DNA of 64,000 nt from Bacteroidales bacterium UBA5536 (GCA_002426795.1 DINQ01000024.1:1-64000); one strand, 5' to 3'; shown: positions 1 to 8,521, counted from the first letter of the stretch. Program-made: numbers and translations. The notes: generated by a model not told the origin, from the letters alone.

Positions 1-73
1 TTTTCAAACTGACCTTCCACCTCCCGGCTTATTATCCCTCTCTCTACTACGTATCTTCTTTCAGTGAACTGCG

Positions 74-127
74 CCAATCTCTTTCTCGTGATTGGGAGTG
101 CAAAGATACGAGCTTTCTTTTTTCAAA
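74..127 (-). promoter_or_regulatory. promoter and leader of a gene beyond the left edge
   Basis: On the minus strand TATCTTTG at 108-101 matches the Bacteroidota -7 element TAnnTTTG, with TTTG (127-124) and CTTG (133-130) upstream as possible -33 elements. Transcription would run off the left edge. The first transcribed bases can form a hairpin (CCAATC at 74-79 against GATTGG at 90-95 on the plus strand), followed by GCGCAGTTCACTGAAAG, which resembles rRNA-operon leaders of this phylum. The gene itself is outside the window, so an rRNA leader is only an inference. Confidence 0.4.
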
Positions 128-187
128 AACAAGAAAAAAGTAAAATAAATTTAACGTCTTTTTCAACACCCTGCAAGCGTGCTTTTT

Positions 188-222
188 ACAAAAAAAACCG
201 GGATGCAAAAACCACATCCCGG
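188..222 (-). terminator. terminator downstream of eno
   Basis: On the minus strand CCGGGATG (222-215) pairs perfectly with CATCCCGG (205-198) across a 9-base loop and is followed by a run of T (197-191). This is a classical intrinsic terminator about 40 bases after the eno stop codon. Confidence 0.85.
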
Positions 223-263
223 ATCGATTATTAAGTCAAAAGTCAAAGTTTGGCACACTAATT

Positions 264-1553
264 TTAGCGTGCATATTTGAAGTCTTTTCCAAGATAACGA
301 GCAGTTGAACCAAGCATTTCTTCGATGCGCAACAACTGATTGTATTTGGCAATTCTGTCAGTACGACTGGCAGATCCTGTTTTAATCAGGCCAGTATTGA
401 GCGCAACGGCCAGGTCGGCAATGGTAGTGTCTTCAGTTTCGCCTGAACGGTGGCTCATCACAGCTGTATAAGCATGACGATATGCCATGTTCACTGCATC
501 GATAGTTTCGGTGAGTGATCCGATCTGGTTTACTTTCACAAGGATAGAGTTGGCTACACCTTTTTCGATACCCATGGCCAGGCGGTTAACGTTGGTAACG
601 AACAAATCGTCGCCCACCAATTGAATTTTGCTTCCCATTTTGTCAGTCATCAGTTTCCATCCGTCCCAATCATCTTCAGCCATTCCATCTTCAATAGAAA
701 TAATAGGATACTTATTAGCCCATTCGTTCCAATAATCAACCATTTGAGCTGGAGTAAGCTTGTCGCCAGTTGACTTTTTGAGATGATATACCTTTTCATC
801 GGTTAGGTAGTACTCTGATGAAGCTGGGTCGAGCGCGAGGAAAATATCTTCGCCGGGGCGATATCCGGCCTTTTCAATAGCCTGTAGAATCACTTGCACC
901 GCTTCTTCGTTTGATTTGAGGTTAGGAGCAAACCCACCTTCGTCGCCAACATTGGTTGAATAACCTTGTTTTTTTAATACTGATTTCAGGTTGTGAAACA
1001 CTTCTGCACCCATGCGGATAGCCTGGTTAAATGAAGTGGCACCTACAGGCATAATCATGAATTCCTGAAAATCAATGCTGTTATCAGCATGCGATCCTCC
1101 ATTGATGATGTTCATCATTGGAATTGGCAGGGTATTGGCATTAACACCACCAATATATCTGAACAATGCCTGGTTGGTTTCCTGAGCTGCAGCATGCGCA
1201 ACAGCAAGCGATACACCCAAGATTGCGTTCGCACCCAATTTTCCTTTGTTTGGAGTGCCATCCAATTCGAGCAGACGCTGATCAATTTCGTTCTGGTCGG
1301 TGATATAATAACCGTGAAGTTCGTCTGCAATGATGTTATTCACATTCTGAACGGCATTGAGAACGCCTTTTCCAAGATAGGCACTGTTGTCGCCATCGCG
1401 CAACTCAACGGCCTCGTGAACGCCTGTTGAAGCACCAGATGGTACTGCAGCGCGTCCGATTACACCGCTTTCGGTTAATACATCAACTTCAACTGTAGGA
1501 TTTCCACGCGAATCAAGGATTTGACGAGCATGTACATTTACGATATGACTCAT
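264..1553 (-). CDS. eno: enolase
   Basis: Phosphopyruvate hydratase, which interconverts 2-phosphoglycerate and phosphoenolpyruvate in cytoplasmic glycolysis. The 429-residue length is normal for bacterial enolase. Visible family motifs are the N-terminal SRGNPTVEVDV, the mobile loop SGASTGVHE, the metal ligands in SIEDGMAEDDW and LVGDDLFVTN, the signature LVKVNQIGSLTET with the catalytic Lys, and SHRSGETEDTTIADLAV near the C-terminus. It lies downstream of rplQ on the same strand, but the two are separated by a terminator (1598-1636) and eno has its own TAnnTTTG promoter, so it is probably transcribed alone. Confidence 0.97.
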   Translation of the reverse strand: MSHIVNVHARQILDSRGNPTVEVDVLTESGVIGRAAVPSGASTGVHEAVELRDGDNSAYLGKGVLNAVQNVNNIIADELHGYYITDQNEIDQRLLELDGTPNKGKLGANAILGVSLAVAHAAAQETNQALFRYIGGVNANTLPIPMMNIINGGSHADNSIDFQEFMIMPVGATSFNQAIRMGAEVFHNLKSVLKKQGYSTNVGDEGGFAPNLKSNEEAVQVILQAIEKAGYRPGEDIFLALDPASSEYYLTDEKVYHLKKSTGDKLTPAQMVDYWNEWANKYPIISIEDGMAEDDWDGWKLMTDKMGSKIQLVGDDLFVTNVNRLAMGIEKGVANSILVKVNQIGSLTETIDAVNMAYRHAYTAVMSHRSGETEDTTIADLAVALNTGLIKTGSASRTDRIAKYNQLLRIEEMLGSTARYLGKDFKYAR

Positions 1554-1577
1554 AGTTTTAATAAATTTATTTGACTA

Positions 1578-1585
1578 CAAAAGTA
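1578..1585 (-). promoter_or_regulatory. -7 promoter element of eno
   Basis: TACTTTTG on the minus strand matches TAnnTTTG and sits 24 bases upstream of the eno ATG, just beyond the rplQ terminator. The upstream side is T-rich without a clear -33 TTTG. Confidence 0.55.
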
Positions 1586-1597
1586 CCAAATAAGGGC

Positions 1598-1636
1598 ATA
1601 AAAAAAGGATAAAGTCAATATTAACTTTATCCTTTT
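1598..1636 (-). terminator. terminator of the ribosomal protein cluster after rplQ
   Basis: On the minus strand AAAAGGATAAAGT (1636-1624) pairs perfectly with ACTTTATCCTTTT (1615-1603) over an 8-base loop, and the T-run continues to 1598. It lies 24 bases after the rplQ stop and ends the long ribosomal operon before eno. Confidence 0.85.
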
Positions 1637-1659
1637 CAATGCAAACGATTGCTATTGTC

Positions 1660-2220
1660 TTATTCCTTATCCTTGTTTTCCTCAGTTGTGTCTTCTGTAG
1701 CTTCAGGCGCTTCTGCTTTTGGCTCTTCAGTTGACTTAACTTCTTTGTCTGCCTTTGGTTCAGCGGCTTTGCCCTCAACCTTTGCAGGCTCTGAAGATTT
1801 CTTCGTTGACCTTCTGCGGGTTGTTTTAGCTTTTGCAGGAGCTTTTGCCTCGAGCAGGTTTTCGTTGAAGTCGACCAGTTCGATCATACACATCTCGGCA
1901 TTGTCACCAAGACGGGTTCCCAATTTGATGATACGGGTATAACCACCGGGACGATCAGCTACTTTTACGGCTACTTCGCGGAATAATTCTGTAACGGCGT
2001 ATTTATTCTGCAGATAACGGAAGACCATACGACGCGAATGAGTCGAGTCTGTTTTCGAACGTGTAATAATCGGCTCAACGAATACGCGCAACGCTTTTCC
2101 TTTTGCAAGGGTTGTAATAATGCGTTTGTGCAGGATGAGTGAGGCTGCCATATTCGACAGCATGGCTTTCCTGTGTGAGCTGGTTCTTCCTAAATGATTG
2201 AATTTCTTATTATGTCTCAT
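1660..2220 (-). CDS. rplQ: 50S ribosomal protein L17 with long C-terminal tail
   Basis: Large-subunit protein near the peptide exit tunnel. The N-terminal 120 residues are canonical L17 (MRHNKKFNHLGRTSSHRKAML, then a GGYTRI motif). The protein is 186 residues long against about 127 in E. coli. The extra ~60 residues (from about 128) are low-complexity, rich in Lys, Glu, Ala, Pro and Thr: first basic (TTRRRSTKK), then acidic at the end. The tail is in frame and ends at a good terminator, so it is part of the gene. It is the last gene of the alpha operon, directly after rpoA. Confidence 0.96.
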   Translation of the reverse strand: MRHNKKFNHLGRTSSHRKAMLSNMAASLILHKRIITTLAKGKALRVFVEPIITRSKTDSTHSRRMVFRYLQNKYAVTELFREVAVKVADRPGGYTRIIKLGTRLGDNAEMCMIELVDFNENLLEAKAPAKAKTTRRRSTKKSSEPAKVEGKAAEPKADKEVKSTEEPKAEAPEATEDTTEENKDKE

Positions 2221-2226
2221 CTCTCT

Positions 2227-3219
2227 TTATTCCTTATCTAATTTATATTTGCTGGTATTCATCCCGAATTCAAGTCCTTTGCTTTTTACGAGGTCTTCGA
2301 GCTCAGTGAGTGACTTTTTACCAAAATTCCTGAATTTGAGCAAATCATTTTTATTGAAAGCAACCAACTCACCAAGTGTTTCAACATCAGCAGCTTTCAA
2401 ACAATTGAGTGCTCTCACTGATAGATCCATATCTACCAGCTTGGTTTTCAACAACTGACGCACATGCAATGAGCTTTCGTCAAATTCCTCAGAAACAGAT
2501 TTTTCTTCAGTATCTACTGTGATTTTCTCATCAGAGAAAAGCATAAAGTGAAGAATCAGAATTTTTGCAGCTTCTTTCAATGCATCCTTAGGCTGAATAG
2601 ATCCATCTGTTTCAACTGAAATAATCAACTTTTCATAGTCCGTTTTTTGTTCAACGCGATAGTTTTCGATGTGAAACTTCACGTTTTTGATGGGCGTATG
2701 AATTGAATCGATCGCGATGGTACCTACAGTAGCATTGGGGATTTTATTCTCTTCAGCTGGCACATAGCCCCTACCCTTGTTGATCGTCAGTTCGAGACTA
2801 ATTTTCACAGATGGGTCCATGGTACAAATCAACTGCTCAGGGTTGAGAACCTGAAAAACAGACAGAAATTTATTGATATCGCCGGCTTTGAACTGTTCCT
2901 GATCACCAATAACGATATTCACCTTCTCGGTGGTTTCGGTAGCGATTTGTTGTTTGAAGCGAACCTTTTTCAGGTTTAAAACGATATCTGCAACATCTTC
3001 AACTACACCTTCGATGGATGAGAACTCATGTAAAACACCATCAAAACGAACAGAAGTAATTGCAAATCCTTCCAGAGAAGAAAGCAAAATTCTGCGCAAA
3101 GAGTTACCTATCGTGATACCGAAACCTGGCTCAAGTGGACGGAATTCGAAGACACCTTTGTGCTCATCCGATTCGACCATGATAACCTTTTCGGGTTTTT
3201 GAAACGCTAAAATTGCCAT
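2227..3219 (-). CDS. rpoA: RNA polymerase alpha subunit
   Basis: Alpha subunit of RNA polymerase, which dimerises to nucleate core assembly. The N-terminal domain carries FEFRPLEPGFGITIGNSLRRILLSSL. The C-terminal domain (about 250-320) has the helix-hairpin-helix region LNCLKAADVETLGELV and FGKKSLTELEDLV that contacts DNA and activators. I chose the ATG at 3219 (MAILAFQKP, 330 aa), which fits the phylum's usual N-terminus. An in-frame extension of 16 codons reaches 3267, almost to rpsD, but has no family support. It lies between rpsD and rplQ as in most alpha operons. Confidence 0.96.
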   Translation of the reverse strand: MAILAFQKPEKVIMVESDEHKGVFEFRPLEPGFGITIGNSLRRILLSSLEGFAITSVRFDGVLHEFSSIEGVVEDVADIVLNLKKVRFKQQIATETTEKVNIVIGDQEQFKAGDINKFLSVFQVLNPEQLICTMDPSVKISLELTINKGRGYVPAEENKIPNATVGTIAIDSIHTPIKNVKFHIENYRVEQKTDYEKLIISVETDGSIQPKDALKEAAKILILHFMLFSDEKITVDTEEKSVSEEFDESSLHVRQLLKTKLVDMDLSVRALNCLKAADVETLGELVAFNKNDLLKFRNFGKKSLTELEDLVKSKGLEFGMNTSKYKLDKE

Positions 3220-3270
3220 AATACTTGGTTTAGTGTTTGATAGAATACCTACCAGGTTATTATTCAAAAA

Positions 3271-3876
3271 TTACTTAGAGTATAACTCAACGATGAGTTG
3301 CTCCTTGATGGTTTCAGGGATGTCCTCACGTGATGGATAACTCATGAATTTGCCTTGCATTTTTTGAGCATCCCACTCAATCCAAGGGTAGCGGTTTACG
3401 CGACCTTCGAGGGAAGTTGAAATAGCTTCAAGGCTTTTCGATTTTTCGCGCACACCAACAATGTCGCCTTCTTTAACCAAGTAAGACGGAATGTTTACAA
3501 CTTCACCATTCACTGTGATGTGACGGTGACTTACCAGCTGGCGAGCTGCGTTGCGTGTAGGTGCAATACCGAAACGATAAACCAGGTTATCGAGGCGTGA
3601 TTCGATCAGCTGCAGCAAAATTTCACCAGTGATACCACTTTTGTTTGCTGCTTTTTCGAACAGGTTTTTAAATTGTTTCTCGAGAACGCCGTAGGTATAT
3701 TTAGCTTTCTGTTTTTCCTGAAGCTGAATACCATACTCTGACATTTTCTTTCTTCTCTTGGAGCTACCATGCTGTCCGGGAGGGTAGTTCTTTTTCTCGT
3801 ATGATTTGTCGGGACCATAAATCGGTTCGCCGAACTTACGTGCTATTTTTGTTTTAGGACCTATGTACCTAGCCAT
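3271..3876 (-). CDS. rpsD: 30S ribosomal protein S4
   Basis: Primary 16S rRNA-binding protein needed for early 30S assembly, 201 residues. It starts MARYIGPKTKIARKFGEPIYG and contains the S4 RNA-binding domain (about 93-160: RLDNLVYRFG, RQLVSHRHITVNG). No cysteines are present in the N-terminal part, so this is the zinc-free form. It lies between rpsK and rpoA. In other bacteria S4 represses its own operon by binding the leader; no such site was identified here. Confidence 0.97.
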   Translation of the reverse strand: MARYIGPKTKIARKFGEPIYGPDKSYEKKNYPPGQHGSSKRRKKMSEYGIQLQEKQKAKYTYGVLEKQFKNLFEKAANKSGITGEILLQLIESRLDNLVYRFGIAPTRNAARQLVSHRHITVNGEVVNIPSYLVKEGDIVGVREKSKSLEAISTSLEGRVNRYPWIEWDAQKMQGKFMSYPSREDIPETIKEQLIVELYSK

Positions 3877-3912
3877 AATTTTACAGTTTAAAAATTTCTA
3901 CTTCAACCTCAA

Positions 3913-4302
3913 TTATACTCTTCTGCGTTTTGGTGGACGACATCCGTTGTGTGGCAATGGAGTAACGTCGATGATCTCAGTTACTTCAATACCCGAAGAA
4001 TGGATTGAGCGGATAGCCGATTCACGTCCTGCGCCAGGTCCTTTCACGTACACTTTTACTTTTCTTAATCCCAGGTCGTATGCAGTTTTCGAGCAGTCTT
4101 CTGCTGCCATCTGTGCTGCATAGGGAGTGTTCTTTTTCGAACCTTTGAATCCCATTTTCCCGGCTGAACCCCAGGAAATTACCTGTCCTTCATTGTTGGT
4201 CAAAGAAATGATGATGTTGTTGAAAGAAGCTCTGACAAAGGCTTTGCCGGTAGTTTCAATTTTAACAACACGTTTCTTTGCTGCTTTTGTGCTTTTAGCC
4301 AT
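3913..4302 (-). CDS. rpsK: 30S ribosomal protein S11
   Basis: Platform protein of the 30S subunit near the mRNA exit and E site, 129 residues, the usual length. Diagnostic segments are SFNNIIISLTN, SAGKMGFKGSKKNTPYAAQ and the basic C-terminal PLPHNGCRPPKRRRV. It follows rpsM and precedes rpsD in the alpha operon. Confidence 0.97.
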   Translation of the reverse strand: MAKSTKAAKKRVVKIETTGKAFVRASFNNIIISLTNNEGQVISWGSAGKMGFKGSKKNTPYAAQMAAEDCSKTAYDLGLRKVKVYVKGPGAGRESAIRSIHSSGIEVTEIIDVTPLPHNGCRPPKRRRV

Positions 4303-4350
4303 AATGTGACTTACTTATTTATTGATTATTATCGTCCGACCGACTAAGCA

Positions 4351-4728
4351 TTACTTAGTAGCCTTCTTTTTGTTTGCAACAGTTTTCTTGCGTCCTTTTC
4401 TCGTACGGGCATTGTTCTTGGTACTCTGACCACGCAAAGGAAGTCCTAAACGATGACGAATTCCGCGGTAGCATCCGATATCCATCAATCGCTTGATGTT
4501 GATCTGTACTTCGCTGCGAAGTTCACCTTCTACTTTAAATTTCTCTCCGATTACTGTACGAACATTGTTCTGCTCATCATCAGTCCAATCCTGAACTTTC
4601 TTATTCAAATCAACACCAGCCTCGGTGAGGATTTTTTGGGCGGCAGACCGTCCGATACCATAGATGTAGGTTAATGATATTTCACCGCGTTTGTTATTCG
4701 GAATATCTACACCAGCAATTCTAGCCAT
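4351..4728 (-). CDS. rpsM: 30S ribosomal protein S13
   Basis: Head protein of the 30S subunit that bridges to the 50S subunit and contacts P-site tRNA with its basic tail. It has 125 residues, starts MARIAGVDIPNNKR, has the helix-two-turn-helix core (YIYGIGRSAAQKIL) and the RGIRHRLGLPLRGQ motif, and ends in a Lys/Arg/Thr/Asn-rich tail. It is the first large gene of the alpha block, after rpmJ. Confidence 0.97.
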   Translation of the reverse strand: MARIAGVDIPNNKRGEISLTYIYGIGRSAAQKILTEAGVDLNKKVQDWTDDEQNNVRTVIGEKFKVEGELRSEVQINIKRLMDIGCYRGIRHRLGLPLRGQSTKNNARTRKGRKKTVANKKKATK

Positions 4729-4757
4729 ATCTAATTTTTTAAAATTTCAACTTTATA

Positions 4758-4874
4758 TTAACCCTGACGCTGTTTGAACTTGGGGTTCTTTTTGTTAATC
4801 ACATACAATCTGCCTTTTCGACGTACAATCTTGCACTCGGCTGATCTCTTCTTGACTGATGCTCTGACTTTCAT
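4758..4874 (-). CDS. rpmJ: 50S ribosomal protein L36, zinc-free form
   Basis: Short gene of 38 codons read on the minus strand: it begins MKVRASVKKRSAECK and ends NPKFKQRQG. L36 is a small 23S rRNA-binding protein of the large subunit. The zinc-ribbon form carries CxxC plus a Cys and a His; here only one Cys (residue 14) remains and the other positions are Ser, Asn and Phe, so it is the C-minus paralogue form. Its place between infA and rpsM is the classic one. Confidence 0.93.
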   Translation of the reverse strand: MKVRASVKKRSAECKIVRRKGRLYVINKKNPKFKQRQG

Positions 4875-4939
4875 TGTTGTTAGTTTTCAAAAGCTTTTCG
4901 TGTTGCGAAAAACAGTTTATTGTTAATGATAATTTTTTT

Positions 4940-5158
4940 CTACTTATACCTGAAGGTGATACGTCCCTTTGTTAAATCGTAGGGCGACATCTCCAGCTTA
5001 ACTTTGTCGCCGGGAAGAATCTTGATGTAATGCATACGCATTTTTCCTGAGATATGCGCTGTGATCACGTGTCCGTTTTCCAACTCCACGCGAAACATGG
5101 CATTTCCCAATGATTCAATCACTGTTCCGTCCTGTTCGATCGACAACTGTTTAGCCAT
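4940..5158 (-). CDS. infA: translation initiation factor IF-1
   Basis: OB-fold protein that blocks the 30S A site during initiation. The ATG at 5158 gives 72 residues, the standard IF-1 length, beginning MAKQLSIEQDGTV. The four upstream codons (MGLF) have no family support. Conserved core: MFRVELENGHVITAHISGKMR and LEMSPYDLTKGRITFRYK. It follows map by 12 bases and precedes rpmJ. Confidence 0.96.
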   Translation of the reverse strand: MAKQLSIEQDGTVIESLGNAMFRVELENGHVITAHISGKMRMHYIKILPGDKVKLEMSPYDLTKGRITFRYK

Positions 5159-5170
5159 AAATAATCCCAA

Positions 5171-5944
5171 TCAATGGTTTACTAATTCTTCAATAAATTT
5201 GAAACTCGAAAGTATATCTGCTTTATCGTTTCTGATTACTACGGTATGCTCAAAGTGCGCTGAGGGTTTTCGATCGGCAGTGCGAATGGTCCAACCATCT
5301 GCTTCCTGATGCACAGCTTTTGTCCCCATGTTTACCATTGGTTCAATCGCTATCACCATTCCCGCTTTCAGCTTGATCCCCGAACCACGTCGACCATAGT
5401 TTGGCACCTCGGGTTTTTCGTGCAATTTCTTTCCAACACCGTGACCGACCAACTCACGTACAACGCCATATCCATACTTCTCGACATGATTTTGTACTGC
5501 AAATCCGATATCTCCAACACGGTTACCAGCTACAGCCTGTTCAATACCAAGGTAAAGCGACTGTTTGGTACGATCGATCAGCTGCTGAAGCTCCTCTGAG
5601 ATTTCGCCTACCGGAAAAGTGTAGGCACTATCACCATAAAAGCCATTTTTCAGCACACCACAATCTATCGAAACGATATCCCCTTCTTTCAATACAGTTT
5701 CTCCTGGAATTCCGTGTACCACCTGGTCATTAACCGAGATGCACAAGGTTCCGGGGAAACCACCATATCCCAGAAAACCAGGAATGGCCTGATGGTCACG
5801 GATAAAAGTTTCAGCAACCTTATCCAGGGCCTTCGTTTTGACACCAGGTTGAATGTATTTCGACACTTCGGCCAGTGTTTTCCCAACAAGCAAAGAACTC
5901 TCGCGTTGTATTTCTATTTCCTCGTCAGTTTTAATGTATATCAT
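5171..5944 (-). CDS. map: methionine aminopeptidase type I
   Basis: Dinuclear-metal peptidase that removes the initiator Met from nascent proteins in the cytoplasm; 257 residues, the usual size for type I. The five metal ligands can be placed in SIDCGV and GDSAYTF (Asp, Asp), GHGVGKKLHEKPEVPNYG (His), IAIEPMV (Glu) and the Glu of HFEHTVV. It lies 17 bases after secY and 12 before infA, the standard spc-operon order. Confidence 0.96.
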   Translation of the reverse strand: MIYIKTDEEIEIQRESSLLVGKTLAEVSKYIQPGVKTKALDKVAETFIRDHQAIPGFLGYGGFPGTLCISVNDQVVHGIPGETVLKEGDIVSIDCGVLKNGFYGDSAYTFPVGEISEELQQLIDRTKQSLYLGIEQAVAGNRVGDIGFAVQNHVEKYGYGVVRELVGHGVGKKLHEKPEVPNYGRRGSGIKLKAGMVIAIEPMVNMGTKAVHQEADGWTIRTADRKPSAHFEHTVVIRNDKADILSSFKFIEELVNH

Positions 5945-5961
5945 CCTGAACTGGAAATGTT

Positions 5962-7323
5962 TTATCCTAAATTCATAGCTGAAGGACGTCCTTTAATACG
6001 GCCTGATTTGGTCAGTCCGTCATAGTGACGCATCAGCAAATAACTTTCAATTTGTTGCAATGTGTCCAGCACAACTCCCACAAGAATCAACAGTGACGTT
6101 CCACCATAAAACTGAGAGAACGAGGTACTGACACCCATTTGAGAAACAAGTGCAGGCATGATTGCCACAAAACCCAGAAAGATTGAACCGGGCAGGGTGA
6201 TTCTCGACATGATATTATCGAGGTATTCTGCCGTTTTTTTACCAGGTTTAACGCCCGGGATAAAACCACCGTTTTTCTTCATGTCCTCTGCCATCTGATT
6301 GGGGTTAATTGTAACCGCCGTATAGAAATAGGTGAAGAGGATAATCAAAATAAAGAAAGTGAAGTTATACCAGAATCCGTGAATATCGGTAAATGCAGAG
6401 GCAATCCCTGTCAAACTTTCTGATGAAGTGAAACCAACCAATGTGATAGGGAGAAACATGATTGCCTGGGCAAAAATGATCGGCATAACACCGGCAGCAT
6501 TCACTTTCAAGGGAATGTACTGACGAACACCACCATATTGGCGGTTTCCGACAATACGTTTGGCATATTGCACCGGTACTTTGCGTGTTCCCTGTACCAA
6601 AAGAATGGTCAACAAGATCACAAATACAAGGACTGCGATTTCAACAAGGAAGTAAACGAGTCCACCGCCTTTCTGCTCCAAACGCGAAAAGAACTCAGCA
6701 AACAAAGCAAATGGCAAACGGGCAATGATACCAATCATAATGATGAGCGAAATACCGTTTCCGATACCCTTGTCAGTGATTTTCTCGCCGAGCCACATCA
6801 CAAAGAGCGTTCCAGCAATAAGGATAATCGTTGATGACATCCAGAAAAATGCCGAAGGCGTTGTTACATTTGGATCGAATGGAGTAATGGCTTCAGCCGG
6901 CAATTGCGAAATCATGTTGGCAATATAACCAGGAGCCTGCAAAGCGACGATAGCTACGGTAAGGTAGCGTGTAATCTGGTTGATTTTGCGACGCCCGCTT
7001 TCTCCTTCACGCTGCAAACGCTGGAAATAAGGGATGGCCATACCCAAGAGCTGAATCACGATGGATGCAGAAATATAGGGCATGATTCCCAGTGCAAAGA
7101 TCGAGGCATTTGAGAATGCACCACCTGAGAACATGTTCAACAAACCAAGCAAGCCACCGCTTGATTGGTTTTGCAGGTTTGCCAGCATGTTTGGATCGAC
7201 GCCTGGGAGTACAATATACGAACCCAAACGATAAATCAACACAATGAGCAACGTGTAGAAAATCCTGTTACGGAGTTCCTCTATTTTGTAAATATTTCTA
7301 AGCGTATCGATTAACCTTTTCAT
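5962..7323 (-). CDS. secY: protein translocase subunit SecY
   Basis: Channel subunit of the SecYEG translocon in the inner membrane. It has 453 residues with ten hydrophobic segments; the plug/TM2 region (GIMPYISASIVIQLL) and the cytoplasmic loops carrying EKITDKGIGNGISLIIM and a PGxxPGKKT-like stretch are typical. The C-terminal SGRIKGRPSAMNLG is basic and cytosolic. It sits between rplO and map as the last membrane gene of the spc operon. Confidence 0.97.
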   Translation of the reverse strand: MKRLIDTLRNIYKIEELRNRIFYTLLIVLIYRLGSYIVLPGVDPNMLANLQNQSSGGLLGLLNMFSGGAFSNASIFALGIMPYISASIVIQLLGMAIPYFQRLQREGESGRRKINQITRYLTVAIVALQAPGYIANMISQLPAEAITPFDPNVTTPSAFFWMSSTIILIAGTLFVMWLGEKITDKGIGNGISLIIMIGIIARLPFALFAEFFSRLEQKGGGLVYFLVEIAVLVFVILLTILLVQGTRKVPVQYAKRIVGNRQYGGVRQYIPLKVNAAGVMPIIFAQAIMFLPITLVGFTSSESLTGIASAFTDIHGFWYNFTFFILIILFTYFYTAVTINPNQMAEDMKKNGGFIPGVKPGKKTAEYLDNIMSRITLPGSIFLGFVAIMPALVSQMGVSTSFSQFYGGTSLLILVGVVLDTLQQIESYLLMRHYDGLTKSGRIKGRPSAMNLG

Positions 7324-7328
7324 TCAGC

Positions 7329-7775
7329 TTAATATTTTTCGGCAACCCCACCAGCAGCTTCAATAGCAGCGGTAGCAGAAGCAGAGAATGCATGTGCTTT
7401 AACTTCCAATTTGGCTTTGAGTTCGCCTTTACCAAGAATCTTGATTTTATCATTCTTTCCAGCAAAGCCATGCTCAACCAATACTTCAGCGTTGATTACA
7501 CTCAATCCATGGTTATCGGCCAAATCCTGCAACGAACCCAGGTTAATCGCCTGATATTCTTTGCGGTTAATATTTGTAAAACCAAATTTAGGCAAACGAC
7601 GTGCTAGTGGCATCTGACCACCTTCGAATCCTAATTTTTTGGATGTACCCGAACGTTGTCCGGCTCCTTTGTGTCCGCGGGTAGAAGTTCCTCCATGGCC
7701 TGAACCTTGTCCACGACCAATTCTTTTCTTGTTTTTTACGGAACCTTTTGCCGGTTTTAGATTACTTAAATCCAT
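7329..7775 (-). CDS. rplO: 50S ribosomal protein L15
   Basis: Late-assembly large-subunit protein of 148 residues. The N-terminal extension is Gly/Arg/Lys-rich (KRIGRGQGSGHGGTSTRGHK) and threads into 23S rRNA; the globular domain carries FEGGQMPLARRLPKFGF. It is placed between rpmD and secY. Confidence 0.97.
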   Translation of the reverse strand: MDLSNLKPAKGSVKNKKRIGRGQGSGHGGTSTRGHKGAGQRSGTSKKLGFEGGQMPLARRLPKFGFTNINRKEYQAINLGSLQDLADNHGLSVINAEVLVEHGFAGKNDKIKILGKGELKAKLEVKAHAFSASATAAIEAAGGVAEKY

Positions 7776-7804
7776 TGTATGCTGATATTACCTTGATTCA
7801 ACAA

Positions 7805-7984
7805 TTATAATTCTTCAATTTTGAGAAGATGCTGCACCTTGTCCACCATACCGGCTACTGCAGGTGACAGCTCAACTTCTAAGCTTTGGTTCAATTTCCT
7901 GAAACCAAGAGCAATGAGTGTATCTTTTTGTTTGCGTGTTCTGCCGATACCACTCTTAACCTGTGTTATTCTAACTTTTTTCAT
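7805..7984 (-). CDS. rpmD: 50S ribosomal protein L30
   Basis: Short gene of 59 codons in the gap between rpsE and rplO. Translation from the ATG at 7984 gives MKKVRITQVKSGIGRTRKQK, then DTLIALGFRKLNQSLEV, the L30 core with its typical IGR..KQ..TL.ALGL pattern, and ends in KIEEL before a TAA stop. L30 is a small 23S rRNA-binding protein on the large subunit. The position between S5 and L15 is the conserved one. Confidence 0.94.
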   Translation of the reverse strand: MKKVRITQVKSGIGRTRKQKDTLIALGFRKLNQSLEVELSPAVAGMVDKVQHLLKIEEL

Positions 7985-7996
7985 TGTTTCCTCTGC

Positions 7997-8515
7997 TTAT
8001 CCGTTAAACACTGTATCGAGTTCTACACCCCTTACCTGTGCTACTGTATAAGCATCACGAAGGTGAGTGAGGGCATCAAAAGTAGCTTTTACCACTGAGT
8101 GAGGGTTTGATGATCCTTTTGATTTGGCCAACACGTCCTTGATACCAACACTTTCCAACACAGCACGCATAGCACCACCTGCAATAACACCAGTACCAGG
8201 CGAAGCTGGTTTGATGAAAACATAAGCACCACTATATTTACCATATTGTTCGTGAGGTACAGTACCTTTTAATACAGGCACTTTAACCAAATTTTTCTTG
8301 GCATCGTCAATTCCTTTGGCGATAGCGGCTGTAACTTCTTTGGCTTTACCAAGACCGTAGCCCACCACACCATTCTCGTTACCAACAACAACGATGGCGG
8401 AAAAACTGAAAGTACGTCCACCCTTGGTTACTTTGGTAACACGTTGGATGCTGACCAACCGATCTTTGAATTCGATTTCGCTGGATTTTACTCTTTTTAC
8501 GTTTACGTCTGACAT
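7997..8515 (-). CDS. rpsE: 30S ribosomal protein S5
   Basis: Decoding-fidelity protein at the back of the 30S subunit, 172 residues. The double-stranded-RNA-binding-like N-terminal domain contains RLVSIQRVTKVTKGGRTFSF and VVGNENGVVGYGLGKAKEV; the C-terminal domain carries GTGVIAGGAMRAVLESVGI. It lies between rplR and rpmD, 12 bases from rpmD. Confidence 0.97.
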   Translation of the reverse strand: MSDVNVKRVKSSEIEFKDRLVSIQRVTKVTKGGRTFSFSAIVVVGNENGVVGYGLGKAKEVTAAIAKGIDDAKKNLVKVPVLKGTVPHEQYGKYSGAYVFIKPASPGTGVIAGGAMRAVLESVGIKDVLAKSKGSSNPHSVVKATFDALTHLRDAYTVAQVRGVELDTVFNG

Positions 8516-8521
8516 AGTTTT

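Noticed and set aside
1649..1942. Plus-strand ORF rich in Ser/Ala/Leu opposite rplQ
   Set aside because: It is the antisense of the low-complexity tail of L17 and has no promoter or family features.
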